Assembly: GCA_003665825.1 (NCBI GenBank) | Contig: QPFY01000020.1 | Coordinates: forward strand, 186,001-250,000 | DNA: 64,000 nucleotides | Reading direction: 5' to 3' | From: Microbotryum silenes-acaulis | Taxonomy: Eukaryota > Basidiomycota > Microbotryomycetes > Microbotryales > Microbotryaceae | Shown here: piece by piece, positions 9,261-21,732 of the stretch | Layout of the letters: every line of letters begins with the position of its first letter | Position numbering within the stretch: position 1 is the stretch's first letter | Program-made: the position numbers and the translations under genes | Notes under the pieces: model-generated | What the model was told of the DNA's origin: nothing | Seen by the model: only the letters and a program-made list of their open reading frames with translations | Databases searched by the model: none

Positions 9261-11900
9261 TCACTGCGACGCGACCCCGAGTATCCTAACCACATGCCCC
9301 TCCGTCGAGCTCGGCTGTACAATCCTACAGCTGACTCTATGTTCACCGAAAACCAGCTCATCCTCCTTGCCCACAACCGGCATCCAAGCAACTCTAGACC
9401 CCTGCCTCTCCTGGCCAAACGCCTCGATCTGCACACTCTTCCCCGCTGCTTCAGCAAGAGCTTCATCGTCGACCCAACATCTTGCTCGGCCGGGTTGTTG
9501 CAGCGCAACTTTGATACCATGGTGGATCCCATCCGTTTGCCAATAGAACAAACTGACTTGGGATCCGGTAAAGGAGAACGAGATGAGGGAATCGACGGTC
9601 GAAGAGACGTAGCCGGCTTGGTCGTCCCACACGTCGGCTTGCCATGCTTCGCGTGTGGTCAAAGAAGGGTCGGGACGATGCACCAAGGGGGCGTACAAGG
9701 AATTTCCGAACATGCAGTGAGGGGAAAACGGGGTTGGTTCGTAGGAAGGGTTGTCAAGGCTCGAGTGCGAGTCCCAGACTATGGTGGGAATAAAAGCAAG
9801 AAGCATTAGATCCTTCTGAACACCAAGATCGAATGACCAGACCTAGCTGCAACTCACTCTTGGCCCTCGGTACGATCCCAACCACACCTTGGGTTGGCCA
9901 CTTATCCTCATTGACCTCCAACACCTCCTTGGGCATCCCCTGTCTCCTCTTCGTCTCGCACGCCATCTCCCTCACATACAACGCCACCACATCTCCCAAC
10001 ACCTGATGCGCTTTAGGATTCATCACCCCCCAATCCGTCGAAACGCCATTACTCGCCTTGGCAAACCATTGACTTGCGCTCGAGGTCCACGAAAAGATCC
10101 TCGACTGGAGTATCTCGCGTACCGTGATGAGGGGAACGTCGAAATGCCGCGAGGTCAAGAGCGCCGAAGCGAGACTCGTCGTCGTATCTCTGTCCGAGAG
10201 GTCGAAAGTGGAGACTCGGATCATCGCGGGAGCTTGCGGTAAGAGCAACAGACTCCGATAGAGTGTGTCCTCTTCTTCGAGTGTGCGACCCAAGGATCCA
10301 TTACCAATGTCCAGTTCGACGAAGTAGAGATCCAGATCCCGAGGCAGCGAACCCGAATGACAGTACGAGTGGTACGCCGTCGGGACCGAAGACCCTTTGG
10401 ACCCGTCGATGAATTGCGAGCGAGGAAACGTCTTTTGGAAATCGCGGGAAAAGATTTCGAACCAGCTTGACTTGTCGCCCAGCCCTTGACCTGCCGAGAT
10501 CTTGCCCCCGATCAGACCCTGAAAGCGCCAGGAGGAAATGTCGGCGTCAGGTTCCCTCGTATCGCTAGCCTCAACCCCTACACGCAAGGACTCACGATCC
10601 GCACGACTTCCCCTTTCAAAGCCTTGCTCAACATGTTGCGTATCCGCACTCCCGAACCCTCGTACCCCCTGGACAACCGAATATTATCAACCCCATAAAC
10701 ACAGAGCGGATCCCTCGGGTCGACCAAACACGTTTGACATGTATCCGTCGACCATTCCTGCAACGACAAGCGCTTTGGTGCCGAAGAAGCTCTCCGTCCC
10801 GAAGGGGGTCCATCTTTGGTCGTTCCGACTCTTTTCTTCGTCGCTCGTTCCCGTTCCTGTGAGTTTCTTCGATTTGGTCGACCGGAGGTTTGAAGTGGTG
10901 CATCCTGCCCTTCTTCGACAGGCTTGTCATCGTCGTCGGATCCTTCTTCATCCTCCTCTTGCTGAGCGCGAGGGACTTGACCCCCAACTTTCCCTCCTCG
11001 ACTCCCCTTGGTGAACGCCTTCCTCTTGATCTGTTTCTTCAACCCTCTCCCCCCACCTTCATTCCTCAAAATCTCTGAAACACCATTCAACTTTCCTCTC
11101 AGCCCACCACTTGACTCGAACGAATCGGCTTCGTCGGACGAGTCACGGCCGAAGCCGTCCAACCCCGACCCTCCGTTCCCCCACTTCCACCAACCAACCA
11201 AAACGACGAGCCCAACTACGATCGTCCATAATCTGATCCTCACTCTCCTCCGTATCAAAGGGATCGTCCAATAAAACCCTCTTGATCCCGTGACCTTCCC
11301 AGGCCGACCCGTCGTGGGATTCCTCGTTCTCGATGGGGACAAGGCCGCTTTCCTCGGAGACGGCAGCGACGTGATCTTCGTCGGCGTCGAAGGCGTCGTC
11401 CCAGTCGGCTTACCACCACCACTGCCACCTTTGTTCATTTTGAATCCCTGCTTTGAACTCCTCGTTGGACTCTCACTCGGTGCCCTGGGGTACACCCTAG
11501 GACTGTAAGTCGAAGGTGACCCGGAGGACTCTAACCCATTCGCTGCATTAGTCCCGGGACTCCCAACAAGCGGTGAAGCACTCGAATGATGATGAATGCG
11601 GTGGTGCTGAGCAGCCCGAGTCGCGCCGGAAGCTGAGGCCGAAGCGGGGCGCCAGGAAGCGGTCGAGGCAGTGGGGGAGGCCTCGACGCCCAAGGCGCTA
11701 CTTGTTCCGCGAGGCGTTTGGAGGAGGGTCGTTGCAGAGAACGAAGAGGCGTTCGCTCCTCTTCGGGGAGGGGAGAAGTAGGACGGATCAGACATGTAAC
11801 GCGCGTCGTCGTCGTGGTAGAAGCATCCGGAGGGAAGGAAGGGGACGGCGGACGACTCGTCGGAGTTGGGCGAGCGAGCGAGCGAGTCAGACTCGTGCAT
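9261..11900 (-). CDS. Type II membrane protein with SGNH-like lumenal domain
   Basis: The first 215 or so residues are cytosolic-type, Ser/Pro-rich and disordered. One membrane segment follows (WTIVVGLVVLVGWWKW) after a basic RRRVRIR stretch, giving N-in/C-out topology as in Golgi enzymes. After an acidic/basic linker comes SLQEWSTDTCQTC, then an SGNH/GDSL-like fold: RIGLIGGKISAGQGLG, DLDLYFVELDIGNG and DWGVMNPKAHQVLGD. A beta-rich C-terminal part follows (WQADVWDDQAGY onward). Fungal relatives usually read GGSI[ST]AG(H/Q)G and DGxHPNxxGH. Here the nucleophile Ser position is Lys and the HPN histidine is lost, so a non-catalytic role is likely. Two introns were read, at about 10510-10590 and 9778-9860. 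Family placement is by motif memory only, and the substrate is unknown. Confidence 0.6.
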
Positions 11901-12147
11901 GTGCCAGGGCCGACCGTGATTTCGGTTGCCAGAGGGTTTGTCTCAGCTTGTCCTAAAAAGGAGGGATCGACGCAGCGGATCCGGCGCGCGCGCGCGTGGC
12001 TGATCATCGCTGGGCAACTCCTCAAGGAGAATCACGGAGATCAATCAATCAATAATAAAACATCGCGAAACCCGAGGTTTGACTGTTGAGAGTCATTACG
12101 TTCGTGAAAATTCTCTAGACAGTGAAGAGTGAGCTTTTCCCCCCGTC

Positions 12148-14812
12148 CTACTCGGCCTTGTCCGAGCTGTAAACCGACGAGTCCTCGAGCACACGGGAGT
12201 GGCCGGCGGCCTGAATGAACTCCTTGCTGAGCCAGCGTTCCTCGGGTACGATCCACCAACTGATGATGCCGCAAATGGTCTGCGGTAAATCATCAAAGAT
12301 GGTGTCAGTAGATCTGCTCATTAGTATACAGCCAGGAACAAAAAACCAACTCACGATGCCGACAAAGACGGGTGCGGCAAAGTTGAACGTCTGCGCCGTG
12401 ACGGGGAACGTGTAGGGCGAGAACATGATGGAGCAGATGAAAAGGTTCCAGATCGCAGCGATGATGCATAATGGCGTCGATAAGCGACCGTTGGACCATC
12501 GAGCATGTTTGAACTGGTCGCGAGTGAAGAGCAAGCGCAAGACGGGGATTGCAGCGTACAGGGCGATCGTCGGCACACCCGAGATGCTGACGAGCGACGT
12601 GAAGGCGACCGTCGAAGGCAGGATCGTACACAGTAGGACGGCACCGACGCCACCGACAAAGTAGACCGCGTTTGTAGGGTTGCCGTTCTTGTCGACGCGG
12701 CCGATCCAAGTCGAACCGGGGAGGATGCCGTCGCGAGCGATGGCCGATATGAGACGCGAGGCAGCGACGAGGCAAACCGAGACGTTGACCATGAGACCGA
12801 TGATGGAGATGATGCTCAGCACGAGCTGACCACCCGTGCCGAGAATGTCCTGGAAGAGCACGACGAGGGGTTGGGGCGCAGCGGCTTCGAACAAGACATC
12901 CAAGGGCGGCGAGCACACGAGCAAGAGCATCAAGAGCGGCGCACCAAAGATGGCCGAGACTAAGCACGAGTAAAACACCCCGCGGGCCGCGGCCAGACTA
13001 GGGTTTTTGACCTCTTCCCCGATGTGCGCCGCCGCGTCAAAGCCTGTGAGCACGTAGCTCGTCGACAAAAAGGACAAGGTCCAATTCCAGCCCGACGAGG
13101 CGCCGGTCCCATTGTAGCTCGTCGTCAGGAACTCGCGGCCGCGGAAGCCGTACGTCTTGGCGGCACCGATGGGGAGGGCGATGAAGAGCGCAAGGAAATC
13201 GATGACCATGACGAGTAACGAGGCACGGAAGATCCATTTGAAGCGCTTCGGCGGCATCGTATTGCTCAAAACGCAGACAAAGAGCACGAACTCAGCGACG
13301 GCCCACTGAACAGCGCGGAACTTGATGTTGCTGTTGTCGAGCCCGCCGGGGAAGGCACGGTTGAAGACGACGAGCTCGGACATGATAAAGTTGGCCACGG
13401 CCTGTGACGTGCTCGCGCAGAAGCTGATCCACGCCGACGAGGTCCACCATGCGCCGATGAAACCAAAGAGACGAGCACGGTTCGGCGAAGTGGGGCCCGA
13501 CACGGCGGCGGCCCAGAGGTAGATACTACCACTGAGCGGGATTGACGAGCAAATCTCGGCGAGGCAAGCTGCGGTAGCGCACGCCCCGAACATTGTCACG
13601 ATCCAGGACGACCACAGTGCGGCTGGTCGTTCCATGTGGACGAGTCAGTGCCCTTGTCGTCATGAGCACAGAGAAGGGCCAAGCAGAGAAGGGCCAAGCT
13701 CACGAGGTCCACCGGAGTAGATGCCGGTGCTGTACAGGATCTTCATTCCGCCAACAAAGTACATGCTGAGGAAGTATGGACAGGCTCCAGTCAGTCGCAG
13801 GATGCGAGGGAACTCGATAGCACGTGTATCACCCTCACCCTCCAAAGGCGGCCATGAAGGATTCGAATGCGCCCCACGTCCGGTGCAACGTCTGTTCGAG
13901 GGAGAGGACAGGTATGAGCCTCGTTCGCGCTGTCCTAGGACTGCTCGACACTACACTCACCAATCTGTACCCGGAGCGAGTCTTTTTACGCCTCCGGGAG
14001 GAGAGGTGGGCCAATGCATTGGGTACTCAGGTCAGCCATCCGCCCCGCTCTTGCCTCCAGGAGTCCGAGTCAGCTCGACAAGTTTTCCTGGACTCGGGGG
14101 GGTCCACTGAGAGGAACTTGAAACATGAGGGGGGAGGTGTGACGAATGATAAAGAGGAAGGGAAGCGGGCAGGGAGGAATATGATGCAACTATTCCTACG
14201 CGCTCATTACAGCGTTCAGGTTCCAGTACGGTATAATCTCAGCACCTCGACTTTTCATCCGCACAACTGCTTCTCTGGATCCTGCTGCCTGCTGCCCGGT
14301 CTCTTTCCTCTCCATCCGCGTAGGGCGCGAGAGAGCGGAAAGGAGAAGCGAAGCAACTGGCAACTGGCATCACAGGAAGACAGAGTACTAGAAGAAAAGG
14401 GAAGAGGGCACCCGTCGTTGCAACAAAAAGATTCGAGGGATCTTCGTCTTCTGTGCATCGCCCACCGTCCGCCGTCTGTCCCCGCTTAACTCCGACTGCA
14501 GAACGGCAGGGAGCGGCAGCAGTGGAAGAGGAGAGGTGGGGGACGGCGTGGAATTTGAACAGGTCGAACGACTCTTTTACTGCTTCTGGGACAGACCTAT
14601 GATGGCACCTGAACGCCGTGTACAAGCTTTCGACGCGCGCAGGACGATTCGTTGACATAATGCTTCTGCGTCTTCGCCTTCTGGTTCGATCGTCGATGAT
14701 TGGTTGGAAGGCACCGTACAAGCAAGATTGCCTCGTCCTTGCCGCTCTTGGGCAGTTGCGAAGCGTTGCCAGGGCTGGTACCAGGGCCGTGGTCGTCACT
14801 TGAGGTCGACAT
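12148..14812 (-). CDS. APC-family amino-acid/GABA-type permease
   Basis: Plasma-membrane or organelle transporter of the amino acid-polyamine-organocation superfamily with about 12 hydrophobic segments. Key stretches are SGGPPALWSSWIVTM (joined across an intron whose acceptor is near 13629), CLAEICSSIPLSGSIYLW (the typical helix 2-3 loop), GFDAAAHIGEEVKNP, FTSLVSISGVPTIALYA and WWIVPEERWLS. Substrate cannot be told: relatives carry GABA, choline or other amines. The frame is continuous up to about 13629; the ATG at 13635 lies inside an intron and is not the start. Further exons add MYFVGGMKILYSTGIY and TLHRTWGAFESFMAAFGG. A plausible N-terminus is MSTSSDDHGPGTSPGNAS at 14812, ending KDEAILL at 14720. 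It would join a 21-base exon (13961-13981, TRSGYRL) across an intron of about 740 bases. That first joint is tentative. A 75-base in-frame intron near the C-terminus was removed (12285-12360). Confidence 0.82.
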
Positions 14813-15565
14813 GTTCGTCGAACGGTCGTTGCTGTAGTCGTGGAGAGAGGGACTCGAGAATGGTGGGGAGAAGGCCAAGAGGAAGCGCGCGTCGACCACA
14901 CACACGCACAGACGCCGCACCGGCACGGCACTGGCAAGGCGAGCCAAGCTCTGCCAAGCCTTTGTATGCTTTTGCGAGGCGTTGCGCGGGGTTCGGTTCT
15001 CTACGTGAGTCGAGTCGACTCGATGAAGTGTCGGGCAGGCGTTACGATTGTTTTGCTTTGTCCTAGAAACAAAGCCAGCATGAATGGGAGCCTTTTCGAT
15101 TTTCATCCGAAAATCCGCCACAATCAAATTCGGCTAGCGTGCGGTATGCAATGCAAGCCAAAAAAGAAGCTCAAGCTGAGAGAAGGCGGAAAAGGAACGA
15201 GGCAATGCCTGATGAGATAACAGAAGCACAAGCGATTCGATGGTATACAGTGGGGAAAGATAGCTTCCAACTACAAGATAAGCGCTAAAAGTGTGGGGAA
15301 TGGATTCCAGGAAGATCTTGCTCGATGCGACGATCATCGACAAGGCTGACCATAGTACTCTCTAGGAGGCACGGGGGTGCTTCCCAAGAGAGCTGCAACG
15401 AAGGATTATGTAAAGCGAGGAAAAACGATAACAGGGGAAGCAAAAGGAGGGGGATAAGTGTGTACATAAGTCAAGCCAAGCATTTCGAAGCGGAAGAAGA
15501 AACAGTCAATATTCGCCGAAATATAAAACACGTGCATTGATGGGTGGTCAGGTGCGTGATATAGT
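14813..15565. other. Gene-less stretch between permease and zinc-finger gene
   Basis: About 750 bases between the proposed permease start and the zinc-finger stop codon, so it would hold the permease promoter and the other gene's 3' end. No convincing reading frame or RNA gene was seen. Confidence 0.5.
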
Positions 15566-18206
15566 TCACACCCTGTCAAAAAACTTGCTCTGCTGGGTAG
15601 CAGTGTCAGTCACCGTGGGTGACGATGGCTCTCTGTCGGTCGATAGCCATTCGAGGCGCAGGTCGTTGCCGTCTTCGTGGCAACGAATCTTGGGTAGGTC
15701 ATGGACCGAGACGTTGCGAAAATCAAGCGAAGGGTGGATCTATGGAGCGACATGTCAGTATTGAATTTGGTGAATGGGTCTTAGACCAATGACTCACAAT
15801 CATGTGTCGTTTTAGATTGCTGAACACGCTGCGGGATAAAAGTCGATATTCAGGCTTTGATCGCATCAGGGTCTGCGTTCCGACTGATCAACGTACCTGA
15901 ACGAACGAGCGCAGCTTGCGACTGGGCAAACGTAGGCTGGAATGACGCGAGACCCAGCGTTAGTCTCTTCACCTTGAAGGTAATGGTTAAAAGTGTGCTC
16001 ACGCTTGGCTCCCGTATGAGTTCGAACGTGGGTATCTCGAGCCGAGGGACGACCGACTGCAGATGTCAAAGGGCCAACCAAAAGGGTCAGCAGAGGGTCG
16101 CCCTCGTCTCCTGCGGAACCCAGTACTCACATCGCCTACTACATCCCGTGATGGTACAAACATAGACTCGCTTCTCCGCATCCTTGGGTGGGAACGACCT
16201 CTTTCTCAACAACCTCACCGGCTTGCCCGTCACAGGCGAGATGCGCTCGCCACGTTCGTTGTGCTTGGGACTTCGTTTGCTCGACCTCGGACGGCGACTG
16301 CCTCCCGTCCCAACGCCTCCCTTCCTCGCAGAGTGATGGTACGAATCGGGCGAGGAAGGCGAGTGCGACTCGTGGACGTCAAAGGGAGAAGGAGGGGACT
16401 CGGGATGCATCTCGTTCGAGATCAACGTCTTCGTCCCATCGGGTTGTTGGGGGTGGAAATTGCCGCCGCCGCCGAAGTGTGCCGAGGTGCTGCTGCCTTC
16501 AAAGGAGTCAAAGGCGCGATTCGATGGGAGGTAAGGGATCGGCAGAGAGTAATTGGGACCGTTCCTGATCGATATGCTGCGGTTCAACAATTCGCGTCGA
16601 ACGTCGTGGTTGATCGTGGGGAGCGAGGCACGACGGTTCTCGCCCGGATTGGTCATCGCAGGTAGCGCCGGGAGAGCGAGAGGGAACGAAGGCGGTGCGC
16701 TGTTGCTCGAGAACGAGCGGGTCGCCGTCATCGTAGGTCCAACCGAAGGATGCTGGAAATGGTGGCCCTCGAACCGCTTGATCATCGTTGGCGTCGCAGC
16801 CGTGTTCGAGCACAGAGTATTAGTACCCGCTGGCGCAGGAGAGGATGTGACGATCAGGCCGAGGACGTTGTTTCGGCCCATCTCCTGAGGAGCGAACAAA
16901 CTCGCGACCTCGTGCGAATGCGAGAATGAGCGAGGGCGAACGCCGCTGGGAGCAGCGTGCTCAAAGTGTATCCAGTTCGAGGTCGAGGAAGCCGAGAAGG
17001 GACCGAACGACGAGATGTAATGTTCCAGCGGGTCGAAGACGGGTGCGCTTGTTCCATCACCGCTACCGCCGCCGAAGATCGAAGAGGGATTGCCTGCAAC
17101 GGGGGCCGCGGCCTCACCCCCGAGTCCAGGAGACGACGTCGACGAGGAGCCGGGCGTTCCTGGGGCTGGTGCCGGACCCGCCGCCCCCGACACCGACACC
17201 GACGCTGACGAGGCCGCTGCGCCACCACCACCATCACCACCACCGCTGCTACCGCCTTGGGCAAAGAGAGAGTGGTCGAAGGGTGTGAGCACGTGGTCAA
17301 GGTATCCTCCTCGATTCGGTGAACCTTGACTCGTCGACGCGGGTGACCACGGCGCGTTGGGAGAAGCGACGCTGCTGGAACCTTGAGGGGACGCCGGATC
17401 GCGCTAGCGAGCAAAAGGGCGAGAGAGGGAGCGAAAAAGAGTGCGCGCAAAACGAAAGGAGGTCGTTTTTAAGGGCACGTGCGCGGGGGTCGCCGGAGGG
17501 GAGGCCGAACCGAACGGCAGAAACAAAAAGGCCGGATGGTGGAGCGGTCAGGGCTAGTGTGAGACCATCGTAACGTGTGGTTCGCACGGCCGGGACCTTG
17601 ACTTACAAAGGTATCATAGCTCATTAAGGCGTCGCTGGACACCGGCATACCCGGGGCCTGAAGCTGTCGTGCATCGCCACAATGTCCGTGGTGTTGGGCC
17701 CGAGGATCGGTCACTCGGCTCGAGTTAGCCGTGGTAGCTATACCAAGCGTTGGGGAACCTTGATCAGATGCGAGTTGGTCGCTTGCTGCATGATAGCGAT
17801 TGCGCGAGGACGGTCCCGAGACGCCGGCGCCGAGGTAGTTGATGCGAGGGAACCAGCGTTGCTGGGCCAATAACGAGGGATCGTGGCGATGGGCTTGTTC
17901 GCTCGCGCTCTCTTGGTAGCCTACGATCTCTGAAGACGAGACCTCTTGGTGTACCGACGAAGTCACGCCGGTTGAAGCCAGCGTCGAACCCAAGGGGTCA
18001 CCACCACGGGGTAGAGCACGGAATCGTGACGCCGAAGTGTCGTTCGCAGATATCGTCGGTACCGCCAACGATGTCAAAGTAGTACCCTCTCCACCGCTGA
18101 CCCATCTTTGGGGCTGCTCCATCGGACTATTGCTGTTGCCAGTTATGTTGCTGTTGATTGAGGGCGTGTTGGAGTTCGGATGTCGCAAAGCCGGCGCCCA
18201 TGGCAT
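15566..18206 (-). CDS. Two-finger C2H2 transcription factor
   Basis: Probable nuclear DNA-binding regulator. The N-terminal 500 or so residues are disordered and rich in Ser, Gly, Asn and Pro, including an Ala/Ser/Gly tract (17215-17270). A basic segment before the fingers (RRPRSSKRSPKHNERGER) looks like a nuclear localisation signal. The paired fingers sit at the C-terminal end and are split by three introns: VYVCTITGCSRRF...DTHVRTHTGAK, then PYVCPVASCARSFSVFSNLKRHM. Each keeps the C2-H2 ligands and the HTGxKP-type linker. This finger pair, with SFSVxSNLKRH in the second finger, is common in uncharacterised basidiomycete regulators. The target is unknown. The last exon codes about 55 residues and ends at 15566. 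ATG 18206 (MPWAPALRHP) was chosen as start; an in-frame ATG at 18287 is also possible. Confidence 0.8.
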
Positions 18207-19428
18207 TGCGATCCAGCGCAGCAAAGAAGAGTCGACAAGACTTTCGATGACGAGCGGCGAGCAGCGAGGGAAGGTAGGCAAACCCAAGATTAGATCAGGA
18301 TCGACCGTAAAAATGGATAAAATGAAGAAGACGGTAGGAGAAGCAAAATAAGAAGACGAGGGTGGTGCAAACGACGCGGAGGATGAATGAAAAACCGTGA
18401 AATTGGGGTCGAGGCGTCAACGACGACAGCGAACGAACCGTCCGCTCTCGGCACGGTGATTCCAACGAAAAATCAACGACCCAAAGTGAACAGTGCTGAA
18501 AACCGCGAGAAGCAGAAGGGAGAAATCCAAGAGGGAACCCAGAAATCTGGAATTTGGGAGGAGGACGAAAGTCTCGCCGGGCAAACCCCGCGCACAAGGT
18601 CGGCCGCGCGCCTCGCCCGTCGTGACGGCATAGTTGAAGTGTCAAGTCCGCACCGACCCAGAATCACCAGGGAGAACCAGCTAAAACCGAGTCTCCTCTT
18701 CAGGACACACAAGGTCATGCCCAGGCGCGACGCTCATGCCAGAAATCGAGAAAAGGGCGCTAGCGGCATACACAGCCGTGCGTCCCACATGGCGTCTCTC
18801 GCGCCCCTCATCGTCGTGGAGTTTCTTGGGAGTGCGATATTCAGAGCGCTGGGGACCCGATGCAGAGGGAGCGATTGACAGCCTCGAGGTTCCGGAAACG
18901 ACAAAGGGGGAAGGGGGGGGGGGAAGACGGAGATCTTTGACACCCCTGAATCCCACATTGTTCAAAAACAGGGTGTAGCCCGCGCTTGGGGCCGATGAGG
19001 GGGGGTTATTTAAGCGCTTCGATCGCTGAAGGACCCACGTCACGGATTTCCCGCAGCAGTTGGAGGATTGTCCTCGAGCGACGTGCTTTTTTTCGTCCCG
19101 GATGAATTGCTTGGCAAGAAGCCATGATGGTGTCGAACGTAGCCGCCGACCGCGTGACCTGCGTATGCTAGAACGCTTGGGAAGCGGTCCCGCCGCCTCT
19201 CGGCCGCGGAAGTGAGCCCGTGTCGAGACAGGAGGCACTGCCACTTCCCCGCGGCCGAAGGCGCGGCATCGATGTCACTTGCTCTGGCCCGAATTGAAGC
19301 GAGGTGTCGTGGAACCGCACCGGTTATACAGGAGACATATCCGTTTAAGATGCGCATGCAAAGAAGCCCAAGCAACAGTACAAAACTACGACATGCAGCC
19401 TGTCGCGACCCGATCGCACGTCCTCGCA
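18207..19428. other. Gene-less stretch, zinc-finger promoter side
   Basis: About 1.2 kb between the start of the zinc-finger gene and the stop of the aspartic protease. No reading frame with family resemblance and no tRNA was seen. It should hold the zinc-finger gene promoter and 5' leader. Confidence 0.5.
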
Positions 19429-21057
19429 TCAAGCCCTGGGGGTCGCGAAGCCTATCCGCGCTTGCGCGACGTCGAAAATAGTGTACCAATTCTGCACGAG
19501 ACGGGGAGGCGGAGGACAAGGCCGAAACGCTCGTCAGCGCCAAAGAGTCTCCCTGATAATCCATCGACAATCCTCCATCACCATCGACAGTTTGTTCTTC
19601 ATTTTCAAACTCACTTTGAGAAAGGTCGAACCGAGGACCCATGAAGTTCCCAGACCCAGGTCCTGACCGATGACGGCACCGACGCAGCGCGAAGAAGCGT
19701 CGGGCAGGTAGCCCAGGTTGAAGTCGTCGGCTTTGATGAGGAACGGCTGGCTTCGCCTAAAAGAGAAGCCAACGGTCGGCGGACTCGCACAGGGGTAGGT
19801 CCAGTGCGAGTCGTCGAGCTTCTGCGAACCGTTGATCTTGGAGTAAAATTCCGTCGCTGCGCTCATAGGTGCGATAATAAAGGTCGTCCCCGAATCGATG
19901 ATGAGGTTCACGCGCTTGGCGACCGCGTTCTTGCCGGCGACCGTCGGCGCCGATTCACCGATTTGCCAGTACGTCTTGGAGCTCTGGCCGGGACTGTTGA
20001 CGGCGGAAAAGTAGGTGACCGGGCCGCCGAACTGCGCTGGGTTCATGCCGCCAAAGCTGATCTCGGACTTGGCCTCCGAGTCTGAGAGCCGGATCGCAAA
20101 GACCCCGGAGCGTCCCTTCCCGTTGAGCGTAAAAGGGAACGAAGGCGTCCCCGTCGAACTGAGGGCTGGGAAGGCGAGGCCCATGATCCCGTCCGACTGG
20201 AGCCCCTTGATTGTCGAGCTCAACTGCGTCGCGCCAATAATGCTTTGACTCGTGGTCATACCGCCCGCGGTCACAATGTCTTTGAACCAGGCCCCCTTTG
20301 AGAAGGATCCGTCCGCAAAGCGAGACTGGAGCGTCTTGTTCTGGTTCACCGCCGTCGCGCTCGCCGAAGGGTCGTACAGTTTCTTCGACCCACATTCACT
20401 CTCGGCACACCCGACCATCGGCAACGTGACATCGGTCGAACCCGAGTCAAAGTACATTGAGAACGATTGATTGGCGACGATGATCTGTCCGCTCCACACT
20501 ATGGGGCCCGCCAATTCCAGGTTAACCCGAGCTCATTTGTTGCATCGACACTACTCACCACAATAGGATTCGATTTCGAGTGCCACGAGTCCTCGTTTTT
20601 TGATCATCTGAGGGTGTGACACCTTTTGCCACCGTTTGTTGACGATGCTGCCGTTCTTGAGGCCGCATCGGAGAACCACTCGCGCGTCAGCGAACCTTTT
20701 CTCCGAGATACAATCGGCGGTCGATCGGCGGGCTTGGGCTGGGCGTGACAGTGCCCCAGTACCACGAGGTGCACCAGCGTCACTCACCTTGCTGTACTTG
20801 AGTGCGGTTTTCGCAGCTTCTTGAGCCAAGGCGGGAATATACACGACACCATTCCTTCGTTTCCAGTGTCTCGACTCGTCAAAGTTGCGCTTCGTTAGCG
20901 GGATGGTCACGTGAGGCGGCGCCTCGGCGTTCGGCGCTCGCTCGGCCAAGTCCGAGCTGCCACTGGCACCGGCAGTGCCAAGTTGACAGTGAGCCAGTAC
21001 ACCCGGGGCAACGAGGAGCGCCAGAAGGGTCAACTTGAAGATGGAGAGGGTGGGCAT
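19429..21057 (-). CDS. Secreted aspartic protease, pepsin family A1
   Basis: Extracellular or vacuolar acid endopeptidase. ATG 21057 gives a clear signal peptide (MPTLSIFKLTLLALLVAPGV, cut near LAHC). A basic propeptide follows (ALKYSK and HPQMIKKRGLVAL). The mature domain opens with VWSGQIIVANQSFSMY. Both catalytic aspartates are present: FDSGSTDV, and LIIDSGTTFI in the second lobe. SRFADGSFSKGAWFKD fits the flap region, although the usual flap Tyr is not obvious. The last intron (donor after GSTFLK) joins NWYTIFDVAQARIGFATPRA, the standard A1 C-terminus, with the stop at 19429-19431. N-glycosylation sites NQS, NKT and NGS are visible. No GPI-anchor signal or C-terminal extension is seen, so it is probably released. 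The exon between propeptide and domain is the least certain. Confidence 0.88.
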
Positions 21058-21732
21058 CGTCGAGAGGCCGATGTAGGGGTATGGGCCGTAGGGGTATGGA
21101 GGGCACACTGTGGCGCGAATTTGATGTGAGACACTTTGAAATTGCGCGCCGGTGGGATCGACGTTCGAGACGACTCGCCGAGGTGGGCTGGTGGAGGCAG
21201 CTGAGGAGGATCTGCGAGTGAGAGTCCGAGGTGTCGAACGAACGGTGGGGAGCCAGAGAGAACGGACGGATACAACGAGTGTGGAGGGGTACAAGGCGAC
21301 GACAAAGATACAAGACGAGTAGCAAGAGACAGAGGTACGACGAGGGTCACTGCTGTGGCAGCGTCACTGTGGATAACGCAGCACTGGAGGCCTGAGCCAA
21401 TTCGTGGGGTTACGGGGTCTGTTGGCACGTCAGATTGCCTGCCGCTTCCGGAAGTCCGACTCCTGAACACAACAAGACTTGGCGTTCGCGCTCCAGCTTT
21501 TTGGTTTGTTGTTGTGAACCTAGTCTAATTAGCTCAGGCCCAGCATGCTATTTTCACACCATTTTGTACTAGATTAGGGTCCACTGGTGTAAAAAATGAA
21601 AAATGCCTGACTACTAGTGCCTGACTACGCGCGTGCCCGGCCCGACGCCTGCACCGCAGCCGTTTTCGCAGCCGGCGCAGTCCGCGCGAAGGCGTGCCGG
21701 CCTGTGCCGGCACAACTTTGGCTCGCGATCCC
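21058..21732. other. Protease promoter side, no gene
   Basis: About 675 bases upstream of the protease start and before the first recognisable part of the decayed glycosyltransferase. No supported gene. Confidence 0.45.
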
